From: Chitinophaga agri
GTDB taxonomy: Bacteria; Bacteroidota; Bacteroidia; Chitinophagales; Chitinophagaceae
Assembly: GCF_010093065.1 (NCBI RefSeq)
Contig: NZ_CP048113.1
Span: forward strand, 3,224,001 to 3,288,000
DNA length: 64,000 bases
Direction of reading: 5' to 3'
Shown: in pieces, positions 8,723 through 18,300 of the stretch
How positions within the stretch are numbered: the first letter of the stretch is position 1
How the letters are laid out: each line of letters begins with the position of its first letter
Notes under the pieces: model-generated
Seen by the model: the letters and a program-made list of their open reading frames with translations, nothing else
Told to the model about the DNA's origin: nothing
Database searches by the model: none
Translations under genes and position numbers: made by a program

Positions 8723-9296
8723 CGTTTTGGGTTGGATTGCCCAATACGTTGCACGAAGCCGGAAAATGATTTCCTCATTCTAATGATGTCACTAACCTAT
8801 TCATGCAAAACCCAGGAAAACGATGCCTCGCTGCCCAGCTTTTAAAACAGGTAAAGAAGCGGTTAACAGATTACCCTGGTCCCAGCGTAACAACTCTTCT
8901 TCCGTGCCATCAATGCGGCCAGTCCAGCCAATAGGCTACTGGTAAAAATCTGCTTTTATCATAGCTACAAAGCTAAGATTGTCATGGTAAAGTTTTTTCA
9001 TTTAAAAATATACATGTATATTGCTGTAGACTTATACAAAGAACAAAGAACATAAACCCACTAGGCGTTTCGTACACCCTTAACCCATATACCCACCCCG
9101 TTTCATACATTTATTCACATAAATATTTAACCATTCATGAAGATCAACGCATGCTGTTCACAAACAAAAATTGTCTATCTAAAACAGTGTATCTGTATTT
9201 CCGTAAAATTTAACGTAACCATCTTAAAAACGTTAATTGTTTAAAGAATGCTTGTTCTTTAGTATTTATCCGACTAAAGAATAGCCATTATTTATT
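8723..9296. other. Intergenic region, AT-rich, no supported gene
   Basis: About 570 bases between the tRNA-Ser terminator and the start of the duplicated cassette. It is visibly AT-rich in its second half. No frame longer than about 70 codons looks coding. The promoter of the ferredoxin-lipoprotein gene must lie at its right end. Confidence 0.5.
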
Positions 9297-9375
9297 TTAA
9301 ATACCTATGCATACTACACAGCAATGCCTGTACTGTATCATGCTATGACATCTGACACATAAACCCGCAAACTAT

Positions 9376-10467
9376 ATGTACCAAAAACTCAGCTTACTTG
9401 GACTGGGTAGCTTTATTTTTACTTTGTTTTTTACTATTTCGTCCTGTAAGAAAACCGACCAGGCAGCAGATAAACAGTCCATTGAAAAATTAGCTGCAAA
9501 ATATGGATTGGAGATTTCCTTCAAAGGCAGGAATGATGCAGATTTCAATGGAGAAAATTTCAGATCGCTTGCAGATGCTGAAGTGTATTTTCAAAAATTA
9601 CAAAACGATTTTAAAAAAACATCCTTACCTGACACTACAAACTGGGACGTACCTTTAAACGATCCCTATGCTACTTATCCTGGATTGATCAATAGAAAAA
9701 CACCGATCATCAGTAAGCTGAAGCCTAAAAAGATCCACACTGATTTTCTGAATAGCAGAACATTCGAAGGATATTGGCTTACTGACCAGGTTTCAAGCGA
9801 AGAATGGATAACAAATATTACGGCATACGCTACCCGCGTAATAAAATTTAAATTTTGTACAGCTACTAATCAGTTTGCACGTGGTGGTCATTCTGTTGAG
9901 TATACCATTAGAGGTAATCCACTTGCACAAATTGCGCATAAAAGTCTTGCACAATACGAAGGGCCTTCGCAGCTGCATATTTATGAAAGTGTCAGATATG
10001 GTGTAAGCGTTGTTGTTATGGATAATAATGCTGTTGTATGGGGCCACTGGCAAACACAAATCTGGAAGATGCCTTCGTCAGTTATTAATAATATTCCTAC
10101 AGGAGGAGCCTGCGATGATGCTGAAGATGAAGTACCTCCAATTCCATCAAATCCGAAATATAAAGTTTCATTGTTAACACCGGAGGGGAAGTTTGACATA
10201 CTGTGCCCTGGTGATATGTATATTCTTGATGTGGCAGAAGAAAATGGGCTAGATTTACCTTATAGCTGCAGGGCAGGCGCATGCTCCTCCTGTGTAGCCA
10301 AACTCGAGTCTGGAAGCGTTGAGCAGTCTGACGGATCATTCCTTTCTGACGACCAGCTATCAAAAGGATTTGTTTTATTATGTGCTGCCTATCCAACAAG
10401 TGACTGTACCCTTGAAACACATGTTGAGGAGAAACTTACAGCCAGAAAAAAACGTTCGAATAAATAA
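9376..10467 (+). CDS. Lipoprotein with C-terminal plant-type [2Fe-2S] ferredoxin domain, copy 1
   Basis: The 363-residue product starts with a lipoprotein signal; the lipobox ISSC puts the lipidated Cys at residue 24, followed by KK. Residues ~30-250 belong to no family I recognise; they contain a helical start ([13 protein letters not shown]), a segment [21 protein letters not shown] and a beta-rich part ending IPTGGACDD. Residues ~260-355 are a canonical plant/cyanobacterial ferredoxin: [15 protein letters not shown] carries ligands C298, C303 and C306, and C336 follows after exactly 29 residues (C-x4-C-x2-C-x29-C), then AYPTSDC and ETHVEE. The cluster should carry one electron at low potential. 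Combination with a lipoprotein signal places it outside the cytoplasm, which is unusual for this fold. It is followed by a broken copy of the partner gene. Confidence 0.85.
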   Translation: MYQKLSLLGLGSFIFTLFFTISSCKKTDQAADKQSIEKLAAKYGLEISFKGRNDADFNGENFRSLADAEVYFQKLQNDFKKTSLPDTTNWDVPLNDPYATYPGLINRKTPIISKLKPKKIHTDFLNSRTFEGYWLTDQVSSEEWITNITAYATRVIKFKFCTATNQFARGGHSVEYTIRGNPLAQIAHKSLAQYEGPSQLHIYESVRYGVSVVVMDNNAVVWGHWQTQIWKMPSSVINNIPTGGACDDAEDEVPPIPSNPKYKVSLLTPEGKFDILCPGDMYILDVAEENGLDLPYSCRAGACSSCVAKLESGSVEQSDGSFLSDDQLSKGFVLLCAAYPTSDCTLETHVEEKLTARKKRSNK

Positions 10468-10495
10468 CCCCTATCACTACTTTAATTTTAAACAA

Positions 10496-10640
10496 ATGAA
10501 AAGCATATATCTCTTATACGCATTGTCTGTACTTACCTGCAACCAAACACACAAACAGATTTAGCTAACCAAATATCCTGCACTCAAATACATTGATTAC
10601 GGTTTCAAATATATCAACAAAGAACACGCAATCGATCTTT
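10496..10640 (+). pseudogene. Truncated copy of the Cys-rich partner lipoprotein gene
   Basis: These bases match the first ~145 bases of the intact gene at 11833. The start ATG and lipobox-like region (VLTCN) are kept, but after ACACACAAACAG a one-base loss creates a stop at 10562-10564, only 22 residues in. Homology ends abruptly at 10640, where the upstream region of the second ferredoxin-lipoprotein gene begins. It is the scar of the tandem duplication. Confidence 0.85.
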
Positions 10641-11977
10641 TTAAATACCTGTGCAACTATACAGCAATGTTGATGTTGTATCACGTTATGCCTAAAACAC
10701 AAATCAATAAATATTATGTATCGTACATTCAGATTGCCCACATTGGGCTTCCTTCTTATCGCTTTGCTTTTTTGTATTTCGTCCTGTAAGAAAACAGACC
10801 AGGCGGCGAACAAGCAGTCCATTGAAAAATTAGCTGAAAAATATGGATTGGAAATTTCCTTTAAAGGAACTGATAATGGTCAATTAAAAGGAGAAAATTT
10901 CAAATCACTTGCAGATGCTGAAGTTTATTTTCAAAAATTACAAAAAGAATTCAAAAAAACATCACTACCTGACACTGCAAACTGGGACGTACCCTTAAAT
11001 GATCCTTATGCGACTTATCCGGGATTAGTTAATAGAAAAACACCGATCATCAGTAAGCTGACACCTAAAAAGATCCACACTGACTTTCTGAATACCAGAA
11101 CATTTGGCGGGTATTGGATTACTGACCAGGTTTCCAGGGAAGAATGGGTAACGTCTGTTCTGGCATATGCCACCCGAATAGTAAGATTTAAATATTGTTC
11201 AGCTAATAACCAGTTCGCACATGAGGGTCATTCTGTTGAGTATGGACTTAGTGGCAGTCCCCTTGCTCATATTGAACATAATAGCATTGCAGAATATGCA
11301 GGACCTTCGCAGCTGCACATTTATGAAAGTCTCAGATACGGCGTAGGCGTTACTGTTATGGATAATAATGTTGTTGTATGGGGTAGCTGGAATTCACAAA
11401 CCTGGTATCTGAATTCATCCCATATCAACAATATTCCTACAGGAGGGTCCTGCGATGGAGGATCTGAACCCGAAACGCCCTCAACCCCAAAATATAAAGT
11501 TACACTTTCAACTCCGTCCGGACATTATGAGATAGTGTGCCCTAGTGATATGTATATTCTTGATGTGGCAGAGGAAGCTGGCATATATTTACCTTACAGC
11601 TGCAGGGCAGGTGCGTGTTCATCATGTACAGGTAAACTGTGGTCCGGCAGTGTGCAGCAGAATGACGGATCGTTCCTTTCTGATGAACAGCTGGCAGACG
11701 GATTTGTTTTATTATGCGTTGCCTATCCAACAAGTGACTGTGTGATTGAAACACATGTTGAAGGAGAGCTTACAGCCAGAAAAAAAAGTCCAAATAAATA
11801 AATCCTATCACCGCTTTAATCTATAAATACAAATGAAAAACATATATCTCTTAGGCGCATTGTCCTTACTTGCCTGCAACGATACACACAAACAGGAATT
11901 AGCTACCAAATATCCTGCACTCAAATACATTGATTACGATTTCAAATATATCAACAAAGAACGCGCAATCGATCTTT
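10641..11977 (+). repeat. Tandem duplication unit, copy 2
   Basis: Second copy of the unit described at 9297. It comprises the upstream region, the second ferredoxin-lipoprotein gene and the 5' part of the intact partner gene. The upstream 70 bases retain similarity (TTAAATACC, ACAGCAATG, GTATCA), so each gene copy probably has its own promoter. Confidence 0.85.
10716..11801 (+). CDS. Lipoprotein with C-terminal plant-type [2Fe-2S] ferredoxin domain, copy 2
   Basis: Paralogue of the gene at 9376, 361 residues, aligned almost without gaps. The lipobox ISSC again ends at Cys24. The unknown domain (about 30-250) is well conserved in its first 140 residues and drifts more between 150 and 250 (for instance [17 protein letters not shown] becomes [17 protein letters not shown]). 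The ferredoxin domain (about 258-353) keeps C296, C301, C304 and C334 with x4, x2 and x29 spacing. Conservation of all ligands in both copies argues that both still bind a cluster. The intact partner lipoprotein gene starts 31 bases downstream, so the two are probably co-transcribed. Confidence 0.85.
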   Translation: MYRTFRLPTLGFLLIALLFCISSCKKTDQAANKQSIEKLAEKYGLEISFKGTDNGQLKGENFKSLADAEVYFQKLQKEFKKTSLPDTANWDVPLNDPYATYPGLVNRKTPIISKLTPKKIHTDFLNTRTFGGYWITDQVSREEWVTSVLAYATRIVRFKYCSANNQFAHEGHSVEYGLSGSPLAHIEHNSIAEYAGPSQLHIYESLRYGVGVTVMDNNVVVWGSWNSQTWYLNSSHINNIPTGGSCDGGSEPETPSTPKYKVTLSTPSGHYEIVCPSDMYILDVAEEAGIYLPYSCRAGACSSCTGKLWSGSVQQNDGSFLSDEQLADGFVLLCVAYPTSDCVIETHVEGELTARKKSPNK

Positions 11978-12525
11978 CGGCTGATGCACAGGCAGCTGGT
12001 GCTATTTCAGGTATTGATTACAAAGATTCTCTAAGGCAGGTGCTTACCCTGGAACTCAAAGATGCGGATGAAGCTAAACTGGCATTCCAGGCACTCACTT
12101 ACACCTGGAGAAGATTGTCCTATCACCTGTGGCTGAGTGAAGAAGCAACAAAAGCATTTGCGGCAAAGCATAACATCTTCCATCCACTGCAGTTCAAATA
12201 CTACCTGCTGGAAAACAGCACAACCAATGAAGATATCATCGCTTTCAAAAATGAGCTGAAAGCCAAATTGTTTGCTGCTACCAATAACAATAAAGTGATG
12301 TCGCTCGACAATAACGCTTTACTGGATTTTGCCATGCTAAACAGCGAGGAAAGAAAAGAAGATGAGATCCTTTACAACTTCAAAACATCCCGGAAAATGA
12401 AGAACCAGGATGCTTCTGATCTTGTTTGTCAGGAATATCTTAATTCATTAACAGATGATAACGGTAAAATAAATAAGAAAGGTTGCGGTAAAACTGATTG
12501 CTGTATGCTGGCTTGTAAAAAATAA
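11833..12525 (+). CDS. Cys-rich putative lipoprotein, partner of ferredoxin-lipoprotein
   Basis: I do not recognise the family. The 230-residue product has a short export signal with a lipobox (SLLACN, lipidated Cys15). The body is rich in charged helices (for example LRQVLTLELKDADEAKLAFQ, EDIIAFKNELKAKL). The C-terminus is unusual: C199 and then C218, C223, C224 and C228 in the last 13 residues (CGKTDCCMLACKK), which could bind metal or form disulfides. It follows the second ferredoxin-lipoprotein by 31 bases, and the truncated copy at 10496 shows the same order, so the linkage is older than the duplication. A redox or metal role together with the ferredoxin is inference. Confidence 0.7.
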   Translation: MKNIYLLGALSLLACNDTHKQELATKYPALKYIDYDFKYINKERAIDLSADAQAAGAISGIDYKDSLRQVLTLELKDADEAKLAFQALTYTWRRLSYHLWLSEEATKAFAAKHNIFHPLQFKYYLLENSTTNEDIIAFKNELKAKLFAATNNNKVMSLDNNALLDFAMLNSEERKEDEILYNFKTSRKMKNQDASDLVCQEYLNSLTDDNGKINKKGCGKTDCCMLACKK

Positions 12526-12566
12526 CCACTTATAAAGCCTGTATTAATTTAATAAAGGCTTCTTTC

Positions 12567-12591
12567 GGCCCCCTGTCAGTAACAGGGGGCC
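12567..12591 (+). terminator. GC-rich hairpin after the partner lipoprotein gene
   Basis: GGCCCCCTGT and ACAGGGGGCC form a perfect 10-bp stem with a 5-base loop, 41 bases past the stop at 12525. It lacks a T-run downstream, but it is the likely end of the cassette transcript. Confidence 0.6.
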
Positions 12592-12616
12592 AATAATTAA
12601 ACCATTAAAAAACGCT

Positions 12617-12739
12617 ATGAAATTTAACGGGAAATGGTTGGTTGTAACCAGCCTGCTGCTTGAATCTAATGGACGAATGTCTGTCACCTATACAGATATG
12701 CATGGTCTTACCTTGCAACTGCATTTGCCATTAAAGTAG
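12617..12739 (+). CDS. Short orphan frame, possible gene remnant
   Basis: A 40-codon frame beginning MKFNGKWLVV and ending HLPLK. It lies right after the hairpin and has no recognisable family. It could be a small peptide gene, a decayed fragment or chance. The rest of the 12526-12845 gap shows no gene. Confidence 0.2.
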   Translation: MKFNGKWLVVTSLLLESNGRMSVTYTDMHGLTLQLHLPLK

Positions 12740-12845
12740 ACAACGCTAATGTTGATAACCCTGAATCTACGCGAAGTTCAAAGTAGTAGAAATTGTTGAG
12801 CAGTAAAAGGTCAGGAATAAATTAAAATCAAGCCGCTAGTTATAT

Positions 12846-13100
12846 TTAGCTATTTGATTGCCGCGTTATGCATATATATACATATAGCAATATGCCCCCT
12901 AGTATAAAATTGAAAAAAATATTACTCCCGCTAAAATTCTGATAAAGTCCGCTATTCTCTGCACAGAAAGTGTTTATAACCATAGAAACAACAGCGGACA
13001 ATATAAAAATTAATCCAGCTATAAGAGTAAATCGTTTCATAAACTTACTCTTCTTCCACTGCTCAGGGACATTATTATTAAACTTGATTTTTATACGCAC
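12846..13100 (-). CDS. Small hypothetical membrane protein
   Basis: 84 residues with a basic N-terminus and two predicted membrane segments (about residues 24-43, LIAGLIFILSAVVSMVI, and 62-80, NFILGGILLYVYICI). No family is recognised. A shorter form starting at MKRFTLIAGL is possible. It stands alone in the AT-rich accessory block. Confidence 0.4.
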   Translation of the reverse strand: MRIKIKFNNNVPEQWKKSKFMKRFTLIAGLIFILSAVVSMVINTFCAENSGLYQNFSGSNIFFNFILGGILLYVYICITRQSNS

Positions 13101-13224
13101 AAAAAATATTTGGACAATATTATAAATAATTACTGGTTGATTATGTTGATAAAAAGCATACTCATTTCAAAATAATCAATCAGCAATTAGCTTCAAAACG
13201 CGTTTCTTCGTAATCTGCATCATT

Positions 13225-13497
13225 TCAATAAGATTTCACTGAAAAAATTGGTAATTTTTGAGGCCTGGGTTGGGGAGGTTGATTTGATTCTACCAGATCC
13301 TCCTCCTGCAATGCACTCGCTTTAAAAATACCCATATGAGTTAAAACGGCCGTGTTTTTTAAGGCAAACAACTCTTCCACATAATTACCATAAACAGGAA
13401 TACATCTATTACCGACTTTTTTATAATAAGGTGCAGGATATAATGGCGTCAATTCTCTTCCTTCAGGGTCAAAAATCTCTTCAGCCTCACTGGACAA
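13225..13497 (-). CDS. Small hypothetical protein
   Basis: A 90-residue acidic protein with a Pro-rich C-terminus (NQPPQPRPQKLP) and Tyr/Pro-rich centre (LYPAPYYKK). No family, signal peptide or membrane segment is seen. The codon pattern is plausible but support is limited to frame length. Confidence 0.4.
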   Translation of the reverse strand: MSSEAEEIFDPEGRELTPLYPAPYYKKVGNRCIPVYGNYVEELFALKNTAVLTHMGIFKASALQEEDLVESNQPPQPRPQKLPIFSVKSY

Positions 13498-13696
13498 TAA
13501 GACCCTTTATTTCACCATAACTATACAATTTATGTAGCTGTGGAGAAATATAAAAATCAGTTTTCTAATATTCACATTGATAGACAGGTGCATAGAAAGT
13601 AAAAGCAAAGCCACAAACTACTTAACGTATTCTGCGGCTTTGCTCTTCTGCTTTCTTAACAGATAAAGGTAATCGACGTTTTAAAACGTCCAGCTA

Positions 13697-14005
13697 TTAG
13701 TATCTGGGTCTAAATCCAGGTCTTGGGCCGGGTCTGGAGAAACGATTATTTTCTGGTCGTTCAGGTTTTGGACGAGCCTCATACACAACTATTGTCTGGC
13801 CATCAACTACTGAATTATTCAATTCCTTAATTGCCTGTACTGCATTGGAATCGTCTGGCATTTCAACGAAGGCAAAGCCCTTAGAACGGCCACTGTACTT
13901 ATCATAAGCCACATTAATGCTATATACAACTCCAAATGGGTCAAATAGAGACCATATTTCATCTTCAGTTGTTCTGTCACTTATATTACCTACAAAAATA
14001 TTCAC
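13697..14005 (-). CDS. RNA-binding protein with one RRM domain
   Basis: The product is a single RNA recognition motif followed by a Pro/Arg-rich tail. RNP2 is IFVGNI near the N-terminus and RNP1 is KGFAFVEM in the middle, with the expected helix AVQAIKELNN and strand TIVVYEARP after it. Such small proteins bind single-stranded RNA and are common in Bacteroidota, often cold-induced. The best start is a GTG at 14005, giving (M)NIFVGNI as in relatives; an ATG at 14029 would add eight hydrophobic residues. No neighbour shares its transcript. Confidence 0.88.
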   Translation of the reverse strand: MNIFVGNISDRTTEDEIWSLFDPFGVVYSINVAYDKYSGRSKGFAFVEMPDDSNAVQAIKELNNSVVDGQTIVVYEARPKPERPENNRFSRPGPRPGFRPRY

Positions 14006-14325
14006 AATTATAATTTTAATTAAAAACACATATTACTGAAAAACAGCAATTTAGGAAGAAAAGAAACCCGAAATAAGTCATAAAGGGCCAAATACAACCT
14101 CGATAAAGTTAGAGCAATAAATTGGGTAATACAGGAATAATTTATAGGGATATTAGAATAATATCAGATTATCTAATAAGAATTGCTGTATTCACACCAG
14201 ATCAGCGCTACGGAATGCGCTGTTACATAGGTAGATTGATTAATATCCAGCTTCAAAATATTTCATATTTAATCTTCCAAAGGAAACATTAGAGGGCAGA
14301 AAAATTTTCTGCAAACTGGTCGAAA

Positions 14326-14559
14326 ATGGCTCATTTTCCGATTATAGACGATTCCCTTGAAAAAAACACCACCGACGGGTCGCACAGCCTTGTAAATGAG
14401 TCGGTTAAGGGATATAGTTACCGGCAGATAGAGCAGGAACCCTCCTTATCCTCCAGCACGGTAGGAACACCTATTTTCCAGGCCATCACACAGAAAAGAG
14501 ATTATCCTGGCCCCATGCGGCCTCTTCTGGCCTGGCCTAGCAGTTTTAAAATATTTTGA
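14326..14559 (+). pseudogene. Decayed ECF sigma factor fragment (region 4), tentative
   Basis: The frame includes GYSYRQIEQEPSLSSSTVGT, which resembles the region 4 helix-turn-helix of ECF sigma factors (typically GYSY-EIA-L-LS-STV). The upstream regions 2 and 3 are absent and the C-terminus is not matched. A FecR remnant lies just downstream, the usual partner of such a sigma factor, which supports the reading. Chance resemblance cannot be excluded. Confidence 0.4.
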
Positions 14560-14617
14560 CTCACACTACGTAGTTGGCGTTTCACAAACGTATTACTATC
14601 TATCAGCCGTATGTAAT

Positions 14618-14979
14618 GTGATACATGATGAATTATCAAAACGGTTCTTCAGTAAGCAATGCACACCGGAAGAAGCCGCATGTGTGTTTGACTTCAAAAC
14701 CAGGAATGCGGATATATTAGTGAGGGCTGACAGCGATAGCACAACTTATACGAAACCGGACTGTTGTAAATTTAATAATCAGCCAATGTCGCAGGTATTG
14801 GATCAACTGAGCAATCACTTGGAATAGCTATCTACTATTATCCTTCAGATGTGATGGATATTTACTTCGATGGTAAATTCGGACGAACAGACTCGCTCGG
14901 GACGATCCTTACTGATTTGACACTTCCCAATAATCTGTAACTGATCAGGAATAATAGCGGATTTATAATTTAGAGAGAA
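14618..14979 (+). pseudogene. Decayed FecR-family anti-sigma gene
   Basis: The first frame (14618-14826) reads LSKRFFSKQCTPEEAACVF, typical of a FecR N-terminus, then jumps to NNQPMSQVLDQLSNHL, typical of the FecR C-terminal domain; the whole middle (membrane segment and FecR core) is missing. A one-base frameshift near 14822 is followed in another frame by IAIYYYPSDVMDIYFDGKFG and TDSLGTILTDLTLPNNL, then an in-frame stop at about 14938. The gene is thus broken by internal deletion, frameshift and nonsense change. No intact SusC follows it. Confidence 0.6.
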
Positions 14980-15300
14980 TAATTACCAACTTACTGCTAT
15001 TACACAAATGGACGCTTTTAGCGCCCCTGGCTTATTATGCCATGCACTTAAAAAACATATTCCAGTTATGAAGATTCTTATCGACCCAAATGGCGTTTGT
15101 CGCTGCTATCAGGAATGTAGCTTAAAGGCAAGGAAAGATAGTTAAAAGATAATGACCATATTCTGCGCTGAAAGACCAGACATGATCCATCGGTAACTTA
15201 TGTTTATTCATCACGAACATTCGTATACGCTGCTATGAAATGATGTAACAGATGAAATATATGAAGACCATCTAAATCAATCCTTAATAATTCCACTATT
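14980..15300. other. Intergenic region after the FecR remnant
   Basis: No gene is supported here; only a 25-codon frame at 15068 is open. The promoter of the large secreted protein should lie within the last 150 bases. Confidence 0.45.
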
Positions 15301-18300
15301 ATGAAGACAAAAAAAGTCTACTACACATTGCTGTTAACAATTTTTTGCCTGGCCGCTTTGCACGGTGTCCACGCGCAATTGTACACCTGGAACCAGGTCC
15401 GGATAGGCGGTTCCGGAGCGTTACCTTCCTTTGTAGCGCATCCCAAGGTACCCGACCTTTATTTTATTACCACCGATGTAGGCACTCCTTACCGATGGAA
15501 TAAAAACCTGCAGAAATGGGAGCATTTAATGTTATTTAAAAAAATACCGGACAATTACTGGAACTGGGAATTCAACCAGCGTTGTGGCAGCCTTGCAGTA
15601 GATCCAAATGATGCTACAGGTAATATTCTGTATGCTACTGTGGAGAACAGTGCCGGCCCGGGACCTGGCAAAGGTTCAAGCTCTGTAGGTACTATCCTGA
15701 AGAGCACTGACAGAGGCGAGTCGTGGACGGACCTCCATGTTCCGATTGTAGTACACCCAAACAGTACGCAACAATACGTAAACCGTATACAGGTTGATCC
15801 TTCCAATAGTAACGTTGTGTGGGTTGTTACCGACCAGAATGGCGCCTGGAAAACGGAAAATGCCGGCACAAGCTGGTCGCAGGTGAACGCCATCAGTACG
15901 CCGGGCGCCTGTGCGTTTCTCCTTTTCGATCCAAGCGACGGTACTGTCGTAGTAAATGGTCAGCAGGTTACGAAACGGATTTACATTGGCCGGTATTCCG
16001 GCGTATGGTTATCAGTAGATGGTGGAGCTTCATTTACACTAATGAGTAACAGTCCACAGGCGCCCGGCCAGGCGACGATTCATGCAGATGGTACCCTGTA
16101 TGTATCTGCCGGCTCCAGCAGTGTTCAAAAGGGAGTGTTCAAATACAAGTCCGGCAGCTGGCAGGATGTGTCTCCTGTAATTTTAGATAATGCTAACCAA
16201 TACTACTCAAAAGTGGCGGTGAATCCGGCTAATTCAGATGATATTGTCGTAAGTACCCGCGGACTCTGGCACAAAAATCCTTATTATATCTCAAGGCGTG
16301 GCGGAGCTCCGGGCTCTTATTCACAAGGAAAGATCACCCGCGATAATTCTGAAGCCCCCCACTCAGCGAATGACGGGTTATACTACAATTCACCTGGGCA
16401 TAACGCAGCTGCATTTACCTGGGATCCTTTTTACCCGGACCGGGTATGGATCAATGATATGCTGGATGTACTGAGTACAGATAATATCTTTGCCCCTGTT
16501 ACTAACTGGAAGATCCGCGTAGTAGGCCTTGAAGAGATCATGGTAACAGGCCCTATGGTAGCGCCGCCCAGTGGTAAGAACCTCTTGCTCACTGCTACCG
16601 CTGATGTTGGAGGCGCCCACCACCGTTCTCTCACTGAGCCATTGAACCAGGGTGCCGTTTCCAATACCGCCTTACACAATGGTATCAATAACGCTTTTAA
16701 TATGCAGGCAGTAGCTTTCCAGTATACTGACCCTAATTTCGTTGTTCGTGTAGGCTGCGATGGCGCGGACACTTACGACATCAATCTATCACATGCAGGT
16801 TATTCCACCGATGGCGGTGATACCTATACCTTATTTCCAAAATCACCTGGTCTGCGCGGGCGTGTAGCCGTATCAGCCAACCGCAGGAATATCGTCTGGC
16901 TTACTCAGGTAGATACGAATGGTCCCGGTAATGTTTACTGGTCAGAAGATCTTGGCACTACGTGGACAAAATCCACCGGTGTTTCTTCGGGCATCTTACC
17001 CTCGGGAGAGCAGTGGACCATCTATCCAGGGCAAAACCATCTCGTAGCGGATAAGGTGAACGGCGATTATTTCTATATCTGGGACCGCGGTTCGTTTTAT
17101 GTCAGCACCAATGGTGGAAAATCATTCCAGAAAACAACTGCCACCGGCCTTACTGCAAACGCTGGCAGTAATCCAAATGGCTCTTCTTATGCCACCACCT
17201 CCAATGTTGACGTAACGCCGGGTAAAACAGGTGATGTCTGGATAGCATTTTACAATGATACCCATCCCGAATACAGCGCCCTGTATCATACCTCAGACAC
17301 TGGTAAAACATTCAGTAAGGTAGGTGGAGAATCGTTTAAACCCAAATGGATAGCTGCCACCATGTCTGATACAACTGCGAATGCACACGTGGCTTTATAT
17401 ACTACAAGCCAGGTCCTTCCCATTAACGGCATTACACACGGTGCCTTCCGCTCTGATGATACCGGTCGTACCTGGACAACCATCTCGGACCGGTTGCCAG
17501 GTATTGTGCAGAATATTACGGCAGACAACAAAGGAAGAATGTTCGTTGCCATCAGTGGAAATGGTATCTATTTTGGCTCCCCGGTGGCCGGTCCTGTGCA
17601 GTCTGTACAAATAGTCAATCCCGGATCAGATACCCTTACAAGAGGCTTCAATGTAAAGCTGAACGTAAAGATGACGCCCGCTTATCCCACCAACCCGTCC
17701 GTCACCTGGAGTTCGTCTGACACTTCAGTAGCTAAGGTGGACGCCTTTGGTAACGTAAGCGGTATAAACGCAGGTACCGCCACTATTACCGTCACATCGG
17801 TTGATGGGGGGAAAATAAGCACCCGGCAGATCGTCGTCGTTCCTCCAGTTATATCCAACGGTATTACGATGGACAGTATACTGTACGGTACTATGAATAC
17901 GCCCAGGCAGATGGTGGCTACTGTAATGCCCGCCAACACCACTAATAAAACCCTGAACTGGTCAGTGGCGGATAGTACTATCGCAAAAGTGGATGCGAAC
18001 GGTGTGATCACCGGCTTAAAACTGGGCACTACTACCGTCACCGTCTCCACAGCAGACGGCGGCTCGTCCAGTACCTCGCAACTTATTGTGAACAACATTG
18101 TAACTGCCATCAACGCAGGTACCATGGCCCCCGCGGGAGGTCAGGCAACGCCCTATCAGAATATAACAATTGGCCAATATGTACCCGAAGGGCCTGGCGG
18201 CACCGATAAACTCTGGCACGCAGGGTACACCTGGATCGTCCGTAATGCAGCCACGATGGACCTTAGCCAGGTAACATCGCCTGCTCCCAGACAGGTATAT

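Larger units (their letters stand above)
9297..10640 (+). repeat. Tandem duplication unit, copy 1
   Basis: This unit (upstream region, ferredoxin-lipoprotein gene, first ~145 bases of the partner gene) is repeated directly at 10641-11977. The left end is marked by TTTAAATACCT at 9296-9306, which recurs at 10640-10650. The join falls inside the truncated partner gene after ATCGATCTTT (10631-10640), the same place as 11968-11977 in the intact partner gene. The copies have diverged by many substitutions, so the event is not very recent. Confidence 0.85.

Noticed and set aside
10154..10440. Ferredoxin domain as evidence of a phototrophic host
   Set aside because: All other genes are Bacteroidota-like (SusC/SusD, T9SS tails) and no photosynthesis gene is present; the domain is better explained by transfer or by a non-photosynthetic relative.
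10565..10822. 85-codon minus-strand frame across the cassette junction
   Set aside because: It crosses the duplication junction and is antisense to the second ferredoxin-lipoprotein start.
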